From Cognatiluteimonas lumbrici (lineage in GTDB: Bacteria > Pseudomonadota > Gammaproteobacteria > Xanthomonadales > Xanthomonadaceae), in assembly GCF_006476065.1 (NCBI RefSeq), contig NZ_ML636798.1, positions 850,906 to 914,905 on the forward strand: a stretch of 64,000 nt of DNA, in the 5' to 3' direction. The notes under the pieces are model-generated. The model made no database searches. It was not told the origin of the DNA and saw nothing but the letters and a program-made list of their open reading frames with translations. Within the stretch, counting starts at the first letter, position 1. The number at the start of each line of letters is the position of its first letter. Shown one piece after another: positions 20,693 to 29,083 of this stretch. Made by a program: the position numbers and the translations under genes.

Positions 20693-21325
20693 ATGACCGA
20701 AGCCCCCGCATTCCGCCCCATGGCCGAGCGCTTCCGCGGCTACCTGCCCGTGGTCGTGGACGTGGAAACCGGCGGCTTCGACTGGAACCGGCACGCGTTG
20801 CTGGAACTGGCGGCGATCCCGATCGAACTCGACGAGGCCGGGCGCTTCGTTCCCGGCGAGGTGGCCTGCGCCCATTTCGAGCCCGCGCCCGGCACCGAGA
20901 TCGACCCCAAGTCGCTCGAGGTCACCGGGATCGTCCTCGACCACCCATTCCGCATGGCGAAGCCGGAGAAGGAAGCGCTCGACCACGTGTTCGCTCCCGT
21001 ACGCCAGGCGGTGCGCCGGCACGGCTGCCAGCGCGCGATCCTGGTCGGCCACAACGCCCACTTCGACCTCAACTTCCTCAACGCCGCGGTCGCGCGCGTG
21101 CAGCACAAGCGCAACCCGTTCCACCCCTTCAGCGTGTTCGACACCGTGACTCTGGGCGGCGTCGCCTACGGCCAGACCGTGCTCGCGCGGGCGCTGCAGG
21201 CGGCCGGCCTGGAGTGGAACCAGAACGAGGCCCACTCCGCCGTCTACGACGCCGAACGCACCGCCGAACTCTTCTGCAAGATCGCCAACCAGTGGCGACC
21301 TGGCGACGTCACGACGCCAGCTTGA
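20693..21325 (+). CDS. rnt: Ribonuclease T
   Basis: A 3'-5' exonuclease that trims tRNA and other stable RNA 3' ends. The 210-residue product is a DEDDh exonuclease: Exo [12 protein letters not shown], Exo [18 protein letters not shown] and Exo [17 protein letters not shown]. Length and motifs are normal for RNase T. Its 3' end overlaps the convergent small-multidrug-resistance gene by 17 bases. Confidence 0.95.
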   Translation: MTEAPAFRPMAERFRGYLPVVVDVETGGFDWNRHALLELAAIPIELDEAGRFVPGEVACAHFEPAPGTEIDPKSLEVTGIVLDHPFRMAKPEKEALDHVFAPVRQAVRRHGCQRAILVGHNAHFDLNFLNAAVARVQHKRNPFHPFSVFDTVTLGGVAYGQTVLARALQAAGLEWNQNEAHSAVYDAERTAELFCKIANQWRPGDVTTPA

Positions 21326-21623
21326 GTCCGATGATCCCGGCGATGATCAGGCCCAGGCTGATCATGCGGCCGGCGTTCGCCGGCTCGCCGAGCAGCACGA
21401 TGCCCAGGATCGCGGTGCCGACCGCACCGACCCCGACCCAGACCGCATAGGCGGTGCCGACCGGCAGCGATTTCATCGCGATCCCGAGCAGGCCGAGGCT
21501 GATCGCCATGGACACGACCGTACCGACCGTGGGCCAGAGCCTGGTGAAGCCGTCGGTGTACTTGAGGCCGATGGCCCAGCCGATCTCGAACAGGCCGGCA
21601 AGGGTGAGGATGATCCAGGGCAT
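21309..21623 (-). CDS. Guanidinium/quaternary-ammonium exporter, Gdx/SugE type (SMR family)
   Basis: A 104-residue four-helix transporter. The sequence [26 protein letters not shown]...[23 protein letters not shown] is very close to E. coli SugE/Gdx, with the essential membrane Glu in LFEIGWA (Glu13) and the Gdx-type [12 protein letters not shown] segment. Proton-coupled guanidinium export is the likely role. No guanidine riboswitch is recognisable upstream; a REP element lies just before it instead. Confidence 0.9.
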   Translation of the reverse strand: MPWIILTLAGLFEIGWAIGLKYTDGFTRLWPTVGTVVSMAISLGLLGIAMKSLPVGTAYAVWVGVGAVGTAILGIVLLGEPANAGRMISLGLIIAGIIGLKLAS

Positions 21624-21635
21624 GCGGGTCTCCTG

Positions 21636-21659
21636 TCGCGGCGCGGGCGCCGCTCCTAC
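21636..21659 (-). repeat. REP palindrome at the end of rlmB
   Basis: A single GTAG-type unit on the minus strand, with GGGC in place of GAGC in the central stem. Its TAG (21658-21656) is the rlmB stop codon. It fills most of the rlmB-SMR gap. Confidence 0.85.
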
Positions 21660-22405
21660 ATCGCCTGTCGTTGCCGCACGGCCTCGAACAGGACCACGCC
21701 GGCGGCGACGGAGACGTTGAGGCTCTCCATGTCGCCCGGCATCGGAATGCGCGCGAGGCCGTCGCAGTATTCGCGGGTGAGCCTGCGCAGGCCCTCGCCC
21801 TCGCCGCCGAGCACCAGCGCGACGTTGCCGGTGAGGTCGAGGGCGTACAGCGACCCGTCCACGTCGCCGGCGAGGCCGTAGATCCAGACGCCGAGCTTCT
21901 GCAACTCGCGCAGGCAGCGCGAGAGGTTGCTGCAACGGACCACCGGGATGCGGTCGGCGGCGCCGGCCGAGGTCTTGCGCACGGTGGCGTTGACCTGCAC
22001 CGCCTTGTCCCTGGGGATCACCACCGCGGTGGCGCCGGCGGCGGCCGCGCTGCGCAGGCAGGCACCGAGGTTGTGCGGGTCCTGCACGCCGTCGAGCACC
22101 AGTACCAGCGCGCGGCCTTCGGCGGCCTCGACCAGCTCCGGCAGTTCATGCTCGTCCCAGGTGCGGGCCGCTGCGTAGCGCGCGACCGCGCCTTGGTGGC
22201 GCAAGCCGCCGGCGACGCCGTCGAGCGCCTGCTGCGCCACCCGCCGCACCTCGATGCCGAGGCGGCGCGCGTTGCCCTCGATCTCGGTGATCCGCGGATT
22301 CCGCGCCCCCGCCTCGAGCAACACCTCGCGCACGTGCTCCGCGTCATGCTCGATCGCCGAAGCCACCGCATTGATCCCCGCCACCCACTGACTGTCCTTG
22401 CTCAT
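21656..22405 (-). CDS. rlmB: 23S rRNA 2'-O-methyltransferase RlmB (Gm2251)
   Basis: SPOUT-class SAM-dependent enzyme modifying G2251 of 23S rRNA. The 249-residue product has an N-terminal substrate-binding domain ([19 protein letters not shown]) and the SpoU knot motifs: [37 protein letters not shown] and [20 protein letters not shown]. The start is the Met of [10 protein letters not shown]; a Met six codons upstream is possible. It is downstream of rnr with a 117-base palindromic element between. The stop TAG derives from a REP unit. Confidence 0.95.
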   Translation of the reverse strand: MSKDSQWVAGINAVASAIEHDAEHVREVLLEAGARNPRITEIEGNARRLGIEVRRVAQQALDGVAGGLRHQGAVARYAAARTWDEHELPELVEAAEGRALVLVLDGVQDPHNLGACLRSAAAAGATAVVIPRDKAVQVNATVRKTSAGAADRIPVVRCSNLSRCLRELQKLGVWIYGLAGDVDGSLYALDLTGNVALVLGGEGEGLRRLTREYCDGLARIPMPGDMESLNVSVAAGVVLFEAVRQRQAM

Positions 22406-22431
22406 CGCGACCTCGGGAGACACATTCTTTC

Positions 22432-22548
22432 AGCCACAGATTTCACTGATTTTAAAAGGATTTTTCCGCAGCCAACGACTTCCGACCCGCCGACGGGACA
22501 ACGTCCGCCGCAGAGCCAATCCTTTTTTCATCTGTGGAATCTGTGGCT
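22432..22548. repeat. 117-bp palindromic element with about 31-bp imperfect terminal inverted repeats
   Basis: Begins AGCCACAGATTTCACTGAT and ends with the inverted counterpart ATCTGTGGAATCTGTGGCT; by eye 26 of 31 positions match between the arms. It is AT-richer than its surroundings and unlike the REP units. It begins within the last bases of the rnr stop codon and occupies the whole rnr-rlmB gap. It looks like a non-autonomous mobile palindrome (MITE-like) or a strong RNA hairpin. Confidence 0.7.
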
Positions 22549-24958
22549 AGTATTTGCTTTTCTTGCGCTTGGCGGGCTGGCCGCGGGGCGGGGGTGTCGG
22601 GGGTTCGACGCGGCCGGTGTCGGCGACCAGGCGGAAGTCGATCTTGCGCTCCTCCAGGCTGGCCTTGAGCACGACGATGCGGACGCGGTCGCCGAGGCGG
22701 TACTCGCCGCCGCGGCGCTCGCCGGTCAGCGTCTTGCGGATCGGGTCGAAGCGGTAGTAGTCGTGCGGCAGCTGGGTCACGTGCACCAGGCCGTTGACCT
22801 TGGACTCGTCCAGCTCCACGAACAGGCCGAAGCTGGTCACGCCGCTGATGGTGCCGTCGAACTCGCCGCCGACGTGCTGCTCCATCCACGCCGCGCGGTA
22901 GCGCTCGTCCACTTCGCGCTGGGCCTCGTCGGCGCGGCGCGACCGCTCCGAGCACTGCAGCGACAGCGCCGCCATTTCGTGCGGCGAGTAGGTGTAACGG
23001 TCCACGCGCTTGCCGGTGAGGCCGTACTTGATCGCGCGATGCACCAGCAGGTCCGGGTAGCGGCGGATCGGCGAGGTGAAGTGCGCGTAGGCCTCCAGCG
23101 CGAGGCCGAAGTGGCCGATGTTCTCCGGCGCGTACACCGCCAGCGACTGGCTGCGCAGGATCACCGATTCCAGCAGCGCCGCGTCGGGCCGCTCGCGGAT
23201 CTTCTCCAGCAGGTTGCGGAAGTCCTTCGGCTGCACCCTGCCCCACGGAGGCAGCCGCAGCTTGAACTCCTTGAGGAACTCCTCGAGGTCCGCGTACTTG
23301 GCCTCCGGCGGCTTGTCGTGGTCGCGGAACGGCGCCGGCACTTCCGACTCGAGCAGGTGCAGCGCGGCCTGCACGTTGGCCGCGATCATGCATTCCTCGA
23401 TCAGCTTGTGCGCGTCGTTGCGCTGGATCATGCCGGCCTGGGTCACCTCCCCCTGCGGGCCGAGCACGAAGCGCACCTCGCTGGTCTCGAACTCGATCGC
23501 GCCGCGCTTTTGGCGCGCCTTGTCGAGGATGCGGTAGAGCTGGTGCAGGCGGTCCACCTGCGGCAGCAGCGGCCCGATCCTGGCCAGCGCCGCCTCGCGG
23601 TCCTCCTCCGGGATGCCGTCGCCGACCGCGTTCCAGACCTGGGTGTAGGTCAGGCGCGCGTGCGAGCGCATCACCGCCTCGTAGAACTTCGACTTCGTGG
23701 GAATGCCGTCGCGCCCGACCTGCATGTCGCAGACGAAGCACAGCCGGTCCACCTTCGGGTTGAGCGAGCAGATGCCGTTGGACAGGGTCTCCGGCAGCAT
23801 CGGCACCACGTAGCCGGGGAAGTACACCGAGGTCGCGCGCTTCTGCGCCTCGTCGTCCAGCGGCGTGCCCGGGCGCACGTAGTGCGAGACATCCGCGATG
23901 GCGACGATCAGCCGGAAGCCGTCGCGGTTGGGCTCGCACCAGACCGCGTCGTCGAAGTCCTTGGCGTCCTCGCCGTCGATGGTGACCAGCGGCGTGTCGC
24001 GCAGGTCCACCCGGCCCTCGATCTCGGCCGGCTGCACTTCCAGCGGCACCGCGGTCGCCTGCGCGATCACTTCTTCCGGGAACTCGTGCGGGATCTCGTG
24101 GCCGTAGATCGCCGCCTCCACCGCCAGCGAGGCGGTCAGCTTGTCGCCCAGCACCGCCACCAGCTTGCCGATCGGGGGCCTGCGCGCGTCCGGCGGCTGG
24201 GTGATCTCTGCCACCACCAGCTGCCCGGGCTTCGCGTCCAGGTTGGCGTCCGGCGGGATCAGCACGTTGCGCTGGATGCGGGCGTCGTCCGGCTGCACGT
24301 AGCCGATCCCGGCCTCGACGATGAAGCGCCCGATCAGCCGGTTGAGCCGGCGCTCCAGCACCTCGACGATCACGCCCTCGCGGCGGCCGCGACGGTCCAG
24401 GCCGGTGACGCTGGCCAGCGCGCGGTCGCCGTGCAGCACCTTGCGCATCTCGTACGGTGGCAGGAACAGGTCGTCGCCCTCGCCGCTCTCGGGGCGCAGG
24501 AAGCCGAAGCCGTCGGGGTTGGCGATCACGGTGCCGGCGATCAGGTCCGCGCGCTCGGCCGGCACGAATCCGCCACGCCGGTTCTGCAGCAGCTGGCCGT
24601 CGCGCAGCATCGCGCGCAGGCGCTTGTCGAGTGCGTCGCGCCGCGTGGGGTCGTCGATGCCGAGGACATCGGCCAGCGCGTCGGCCGCCAGCGGACCGTC
24701 GTGCGCGGCCAGCGTATGCAGGATCATCTCGCGGCTGGCGATCGGCTGTTCGTAGCGCTGGGCCTCGCGCTCGGCGTGCGGGTCGGCTGCGGGCGTCGCG
24801 GGCGCCGGCGCGGAGGCGGGCTTGCCCATCGCGCGGGCCAGGCCGGGGTCGGGCATCCAGGAGGGAAGCTTCTTCTTGCCGGGTGCGGCGCGGTTTCCGG
24901 CGGGCTTGCGCGGCTTGCCGCCGCGTCCGCCGCCACGCTTGCTGGGGGGCTTGTTCAT
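22547..24958 (-). CDS. rnr: Ribonuclease R
   Basis: Processive 3'-5' exoribonuclease able to degrade structured RNA. The 803-residue product has a basic N-terminal tail (KPPSKRGGGRGGKPRKP), a winged-helix region (EMILHTLAAHDGPLAADALADVLGI), cold-shock domains, the RNB catalytic domain with DGEDAKDFDDAVW (catalytic Asp cluster, about residues 320-332), an S1 domain near GVTSFGLFVELDESKVNGLVH, and a Lys/Arg-rich end. MNKPPSKR is chosen as start; the upstream frame is non-homologous. Pairing with rlmB matches E. coli. Confidence 0.96.
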   Translation of the reverse strand: MNKPPSKRGGGRGGKPRKPAGNRAAPGKKKLPSWMPDPGLARAMGKPASAPAPATPAADPHAEREAQRYEQPIASREMILHTLAAHDGPLAADALADVLGIDDPTRRDALDKRLRAMLRDGQLLQNRRGGFVPAERADLIAGTVIANPDGFGFLRPESGEGDDLFLPPYEMRKVLHGDRALASVTGLDRRGRREGVIVEVLERRLNRLIGRFIVEAGIGYVQPDDARIQRNVLIPPDANLDAKPGQLVVAEITQPPDARRPPIGKLVAVLGDKLTASLAVEAAIYGHEIPHEFPEEVIAQATAVPLEVQPAEIEGRVDLRDTPLVTIDGEDAKDFDDAVWCEPNRDGFRLIVAIADVSHYVRPGTPLDDEAQKRATSVYFPGYVVPMLPETLSNGICSLNPKVDRLCFVCDMQVGRDGIPTKSKFYEAVMRSHARLTYTQVWNAVGDGIPEEDREAALARIGPLLPQVDRLHQLYRILDKARQKRGAIEFETSEVRFVLGPQGEVTQAGMIQRNDAHKLIEECMIAANVQAALHLLESEVPAPFRDHDKPPEAKYADLEEFLKEFKLRLPPWGRVQPKDFRNLLEKIRERPDAALLESVILRSQSLAVYAPENIGHFGLALEAYAHFTSPIRRYPDLLVHRAIKYGLTGKRVDRYTYSPHEMAALSLQCSERSRRADEAQREVDERYRAAWMEQHVGGEFDGTISGVTSFGLFVELDESKVNGLVHVTQLPHDYYRFDPIRKTLTGERRGGEYRLGDRVRIVVLKASLEERKIDFRLVADTGRVEPPTPPPRGQPAKRKKSKY

Positions 24959-25022
24959 CGCGGCGATGGTACACCGCGGGCGTCGACGCCCCGTCTCCGC
25001 AATAAGGACTACCATCCCGGCC

Positions 25023-25883
25023 ATGGCAACGCCTCGACCGATGCCGGCGGCGTTCCTCGGGCACGGAACCCCGATGAACGCCCTGGAGCGCAACCGCTAC
25101 AGCAATGCGTGGCACGCCTTTGGCGCCTCGGTGCCTCGCCCGCGCGCAGTGCTGGTGGTCTCGGCGCACTGGTTCGTCAACACCACCGCGGTGACCGCGA
25201 TGGCCCGGCCGAAGACCATCCATGACTTCTTCGGCTTCCCGCAAGCGCTGTTCGACGTGCAGTACCCCGCGCCCGGGCTGCCGGAACTGGCCGAGGAGGT
25301 CGCCGACGCGGCCAGTCCCGACTTCGTCGGCGCCGACCGCGACGTCTGGGGCCTGGACCACGGCGCGTGGTCGGTGCTGGTGCACGCCTTCCCCGACGCC
25401 GACGTCCCGGTCGTGCAACTCTCCATCAACGCGCAGAAGCCACCGGAGTACCACCTGGCGCTCGGCGCGAAACTGGCGAAGCTGCGCGACAGCGGCGTGC
25501 TGCTGCTCGGCAGCGGCAACGTGGTCCACAACCTGCGCGCGATCGACTGGCGCAACACCGACGGTGCGTTCGACTGGAACCGGCGCTTCGACGAGCACGC
25601 ACGCCAGGTGATGCTGGAACGGCCGGGCGACGCCGCCGCACTGGTCGCACACCGCGACTACGCGATGTCCGCGCCCACGCCCGAGCACTTCCTGCCCTTG
25701 CTGTACGTCGCCGGGTTCGCCGCGGCCACGGACGAGACCCCGGAAGTCCTGGTGGACGGCTACGCGTTCGGCTCGCTGTCCATGGCCTGCTACGGCGTCG
25801 GCTGCGGCTGCGCCAGCGACGCCGGCGGCGGCGGCAGCGCGCCGCTGGCCACGGACGTCCCGCCGGAAGAGAGCAACATCTAG
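25023..25883 (+). CDS. LigB-type extradiol dioxygenase (YgiD/DODA family)
   Basis: A 286-residue class III extradiol dioxygenase. Metal-site regions are visible: FLGHGTPM, VVSAHWFV, WGLDHGAWSVL and SGNVVHNLRAIDW. E. coli YgiD opens 4,5-DOPA in vitro; the natural substrate here is unknown. The start ATG at 25023 gives the family N-terminus. A Cys/Gly-rich tail (YGVGCGCASDAGGGG) extends past the conserved domain. It is divergent from rnr and convergent with tRNA-Leu. Confidence 0.88.
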   Translation: MATPRPMPAAFLGHGTPMNALERNRYSNAWHAFGASVPRPRAVLVVSAHWFVNTTAVTAMARPKTIHDFFGFPQALFDVQYPAPGLPELAEEVADAASPDFVGADRDVWGLDHGAWSVLVHAFPDADVPVVQLSINAQKPPEYHLALGAKLAKLRDSGVLLLGSGNVVHNLRAIDWRNTDGAFDWNRRFDEHARQVMLERPGDAAALVAHRDYAMSAPTPEHFLPLLYVAGFAAATDETPEVLVDGYAFGSLSMACYGVGCGCASDAGGGGSAPLATDVPPEESNI

Positions 25884-25908
25884 CGCGCCGGGCGCGCCGC
25901 GCTGGCAA

Positions 25909-25935
25909 GAAAAAACCCCCGGTTTCCCGAGGGTC
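25909..25935 (-). terminator. Intrinsic terminator after tRNA-Leu
   Basis: On the minus strand ACCCTCGG, loop GAAA, CCGGGGGT, then a run of six T. It lies 14 bases past the tRNA CCA end. It could also act on the convergent dioxygenase transcript. Confidence 0.8.
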
Positions 25936-25948
25936 GTTCCGTGACATC

Positions 25949-26033
<85 letters not shown>

Positions 26034-26048
26034 AGGTGCGAGCCGCGC

Positions 26049-26077
26049 ATTTTCGCGGGCGACGGGTTCGTTGTCAA
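26049..26077 (-). promoter_or_regulatory. Promoter of tRNA-Leu
   Basis: On the minus strand -35 TTGACA (complement of 26072-26077), 17-base spacer, -10 GAAAAT (complement of 26049-26054), ending 16 bases before the tRNA 5' end. Confidence 0.6.
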
Positions 26078-26086
26078 TGCCGCTTC

Positions 26087-26761
26087 TCACCCCTGGGAGC
26101 GCGGCGTCGGGGTCTTCGCGGCGGTGGCCTGGTCGGCGATCCGCCACAGGTAGAGGCTGGCGTAGGTGCGGTACGGGCCCCAGCGCTCGCCGCGGGCGGC
26201 GAGCGCCTTCGGCGTCGGCATCGCCCCGGCCTTGTCCACGGCCTGGGCGCCCTTGCGGATGCCGAGGTCGTCCACGGGAAGCACGTCCGGGCGGCCGAGC
26301 CGGAACATCAGCATCATCTCGACCGTCCAGCGGCCGATGCCGCGAATCGGGACCAGCGCGGCGACGATCTCGTCGTCGTGCATCGTGGACATGCGCCGCA
26401 GGTCGGGGATCTCGCCTGCCTCCTCGCGCCGCGCCAGGTCGCGCAGCGCCAGGGTCTTGTTGCCGGAGACGCCGCAGGCGCGCAGCCCGGCATCGTCGAT
26501 CCGCGCCAGGGTGTCGAAGTGCAGCCGCTTGCTGCCGATCGCCTGCTCCACCCGGCCGGTGATGGTGGCCGCGGCCTTGCCGCTCAGCTGCTGGTAGAGG
26601 ATCGCGCGCGCCAGCGCGTCCACCGGGTCGAAGCGCGCGCGCCAGCGCGGGTCGGGTTCGATCGGGCCGATGCGCCGCATCCACGCGCCCAGCCTGCGGT
26701 CCTTGCGCGCGAGGTAATCGCGGGCCGCTTCGGTGTCGAATCCGCGGGAGTAGCGTGGCAC
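26087..26761 (-). CDS. DNA-3-methyladenine glycosylase II family (AlkA-like, HhH-GPD)
   Basis: Removes alkylated bases in base-excision repair. The 224-residue product carries AILYQQLSGKAAATI (HhH-GPD N-part), the hairpin PIRGIGRWTVEMMLMFRLGR, and catalytic Asp in VLPVDDLGIRKG (residues about 155-166). It lacks the N-terminal domain of E. coli AlkA, so it resembles the shorter yeast MAG1 type. It follows the DUF423 gene by 3 bases. Confidence 0.88.
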   Translation of the reverse strand: MPRYSRGFDTEAARDYLARKDRRLGAWMRRIGPIEPDPRWRARFDPVDALARAILYQQLSGKAAATITGRVEQAIGSKRLHFDTLARIDDAGLRACGVSGNKTLALRDLARREEAGEIPDLRRMSTMHDDEIVAALVPIRGIGRWTVEMMLMFRLGRPDVLPVDDLGIRKGAQAVDKAGAMPTPKALAARGERWGPYRTYASLYLWRIADQATAAKTPTPRSQG

Positions 26762-26764
26762 GGC

Positions 26765-27121
26765 TCAGCCCCGCCAGCGGTCGACGGCGAGCAGCACCCA
26801 GCCGCCGATCATGGCCATGCCGCCGAACGGCGCCAGCGTCGTCGCGGTGCCCGCGAACGCTACGCCGACCAGACTGCCCGAGAACAGCAACATGCCGGCC
26901 AGGATCAGCCAGAGCGCGACCCGGCCGATGCGTCGGTCGCGGGTGCCGGGCGACAGCGCGACGAGCGCCACGCCGTGCCCGAACGCAAGCGCGGCCGCAA
27001 GATGCAGCCGCGCCTGGTCCGGCCCCTGCGCCACATGGGAGGCAAGGGCCGCGAGTGCCACCGCGCCTGCGGCGGCGAGTGCGCCCGAGGCGCCGAGCCG
27101 GTCGCTGGCGCCGCGGGCCAT
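26765..27121 (-). CDS. DUF423 family small membrane protein
   Basis: A 118-residue protein with four predicted membrane helices and the family pattern: N-terminal LGASGALAAAGAVALAALASHV, then LAAALAFGHGVALVAL, LILAGMLLFSGSLVGVAF and FGGMAMIGGWVLLAV. Function is unknown for the family. Start MARGASDRL is chosen because it does not overlap the upstream gene. It is packed between the SRPBCC gene (4-base gap) and the alkA-like gene. Confidence 0.85.
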   Translation of the reverse strand: MARGASDRLGASGALAAAGAVALAALASHVAQGPDQARLHLAAALAFGHGVALVALSPGTRDRRIGRVALWLILAGMLLFSGSLVGVAFAGTATTLAPFGGMAMIGGWVLLAVDRWRG

Positions 27122-27125
27122 GGGC

Positions 27126-28334
27126 TTAACGGAGGCGCCAGTAGACGTCGTACTCGCCCTCGGCGGTGAACGCCGCATCGATGCCGTTCTTGTAGACCTC
27201 GAACGACTGCGTCGCCTCCTCGTCCTGGGTCATGGCCCAGGCGCGGATCGCGTTGCGCACGTTCTCCAGCTCCGCCATGTAGCCGACGTAGGTGGCGGAA
27301 GCGTAGCGGCCCGGCTGGGTGCGCTCGTACTTCACCGGACCCAGCAGCTCGAGGCCTTCCAGCGGCTCGCCGGACGCAGCGGCGATCTTCGCCAGCGACT
27401 GCACTTCCGGCTCCGCGGCGGCCTCGGCGGCCTCGCCCTCGGTGGCGGGCGCTTCGGTAGCCTCGTCGGCGGCGGCGGTCCCGTTGGCCTCGGTCCCGTC
27501 GCTCGCCTCGTCGGCGCCGCTGCCCTTGCGGCGCACCGGCTGGCGCACGCGGAAGGTGTAGTTCTCGCGGCCCAGCTCCAGCGACACGATCTGCATCGGG
27601 CCGGCCGGCTCGAGGTCGTTGGCGGCCATGGTGCGGCGGATCCACTCCATGTTCGCCTTCATCGAGTCCTTGATCTTCTGGTTGTTGCGCTCGATCGAAC
27701 CGGCGTCGACCTCGAGCAGGTCCTGCGCCGGAAGCTCGACGATGGCCAGGTTGTCCAGCTTGCTGCCCTGCACGCGGTAATCCACGTTCGGCACCTGCGC
27801 CAGCATGTTCGCCATCTTCTGCAGGCCCAGCTCCATGTCGTCGCCGACGTGGCGCGAGACGTACAGGCCGGCGTAGCGGCCGAAGATGTTCCAGCCGTAG
27901 TCGACGTCGTAGGTCTGGGTGATCTCGACGTTGCGGCCGCCGCGGCCGGTCGGGCGCAGCGTGAACGTCATGGTCTTGTCGGTGCCGTACTGCGGGTTGG
28001 TCAGCTTGTAGGTCACGCTGCGGCCGGGCACGGCCTCGACGATCTCCCAGCTGCCTTCGCCGAGCTGCTTGTTGCGCGACTGGTAGTCGAGGCGCGCGCC
28101 GACGCCGGAATCGGGGCCGGACAGGTTGAGGTCGACGTTGGGGTCGCGCAGGACCAGCGGGTTCCAGTCCTCGAAGCGCTTCAGGCTGCTGATGGTGTCG
28201 TAGACGATGGTCAGCTTGCGGTTGGTCTCGACCTTTTCCTCGATGTGCCGGCTCGAGGGCAGCACCAGGCCGACCAGCAGGAACAGCGCAAGGACGATCG
28301 CGAGCGAAATCAGGATCTCGATGATGCGGGTCAT
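27126..28334 (-). CDS. Membrane-anchored SRPBCC (polyketide cyclase-like) protein
   Basis: A 402-residue protein with one N-terminal membrane helix (IIEILISLAIVLALFLLVGLVLP) and an SRPBCC/START-like domain over residues about 27-190 (SSLKRFEDWNPLVLRDPNV, DYQSRNKQLGEGSWEIVEA). A second half contains a low-complexity Ala/Glu/Thr linker (about 285-325) and a C-terminal conserved end. The fold usually binds hydrophobic ligands; no substrate can be named. First gene of a three-gene minus-strand set with DUF423 and the alkA-like gene. Confidence 0.78.
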   Translation of the reverse strand: MTRIIEILISLAIVLALFLLVGLVLPSSRHIEEKVETNRKLTIVYDTISSLKRFEDWNPLVLRDPNVDLNLSGPDSGVGARLDYQSRNKQLGEGSWEIVEAVPGRSVTYKLTNPQYGTDKTMTFTLRPTGRGGRNVEITQTYDVDYGWNIFGRYAGLYVSRHVGDDMELGLQKMANMLAQVPNVDYRVQGSKLDNLAIVELPAQDLLEVDAGSIERNNQKIKDSMKANMEWIRRTMAANDLEPAGPMQIVSLELGRENYTFRVRQPVRRKGSGADEASDGTEANGTAAADEATEAPATEGEAAEAAAEPEVQSLAKIAAASGEPLEGLELLGPVKYERTQPGRYASATYVGYMAELENVRNAIRAWAMTQDEEATQSFEVYKNGIDAAFTAEGEYDVYWRLR

Positions 28335-28441
28335 TCAGGTTCTCCAGGTGCCGCCCGGCCGGCCGGTAGCCGGGGGCGCAGACCCCTAATCGTAGCAAGA
28401 CATCCGGACGCGAGTCATGCCCCGTTTCGCGGTTTCCCTGC

Positions 28442-29083
28442 TCAGACCAGCTGCAGTTCGAAGGCCTTGAGCACGGCCCGGGTGCGGTCGCGCACGCCCA
28501 GCTTGCTGAGGATGTTGGAGACGTGGTTCTTGATCGTGCCCTCGGCCACGCCGAGCGAGTTGGCGATCTCCTTGTTGGAGAAGCCCGAGGCCATGAGGCG
28601 CAGGATCTCGGTCTCGCGGTCGGTCAGCGGGTCCGGCCGGTCGAGGCTGACGAACTCGTTGCGCATGTGCTCCAGGCCCGACAGCAGGCGCTGGGTCACC
28701 GCCGGCTGCACCAGCGATCCGCCTGCGGCCACCGTCTGGATGGCCCCGACCAGCTGCTCGAGCGACACGTCCTTGAGCAGGTAGCCCTTGGCCCCGGCCT
28801 TGAGTCCGGCCAGCACCAGCTGGTCGTCGTCGAAGGTGGTCAGGATGATGGTCGGCGGCAGCGCGTCGAGCCGCGCCAGCGCCTGCAGCGCCTCCAGCCC
28901 GGACATCACCGGCATGCGCATGTCCATCAGCACCACGTCCGGCTTGAGCCCGGGGATCATCTCCACGGCCTGCTTGCCGTCGGCGGCCTCGGCCACCACC
29001 TCGACGCCCTCGGCCAGCGACAGCAGCGAACGGATGCCCTGGCGTACCAGGGTTTGATCGTCGACCAGGCAGATGCGGATCAT
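28442..29083 (-). CDS. NarL/FixJ-family response regulator
   Basis: A 213-residue regulator: receiver domain with acidic pocket VDDQ, phospho-acceptor Asp in VLMDMRMP (Asp54), Thr in ILTTFDDD and Lys in YLLKD; then a LuxR-type HTH, LTDRETEILRLMASGFSNKEIA followed by SLGVAEGTIKNHVSNILSKL (residues about 150-195). It overlaps its histidine kinase gene by 4 bases and is the cognate partner. Target genes are unknown. Confidence 0.93.
   Translation of the reverse strand: MIRICLVDDQTLVRQGIRSLLSLAEGVEVVAEAADGKQAVEMIPGLKPDVVLMDMRMPVMSGLEALQALARLDALPPTIILTTFDDDQLVLAGLKAGAKGYLLKDVSLEQLVGAIQTVAAGGSLVQPAVTQRLLSGLEHMRNEFVSLDRPDPLTDRETEILRLMASGFSNKEIANSLGVAEGTIKNHVSNILSKLGVRDRTRAVLKAFELQLV

Noticed and set aside
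21624-21660. Guanidine riboswitch in front of the Gdx/SugE gene
   Set aside because: Only a REP unit and a short spacer lie there before the rlmB stop; there is no room or conserved core for a guanidine riboswitch.
21671-25225. Very long + strand frame across rlmB and rnr
   Set aside because: It runs antisense to two well-conserved genes and has shadow composition (Val/Ala/His/Arg/Gln); no motif supports it.
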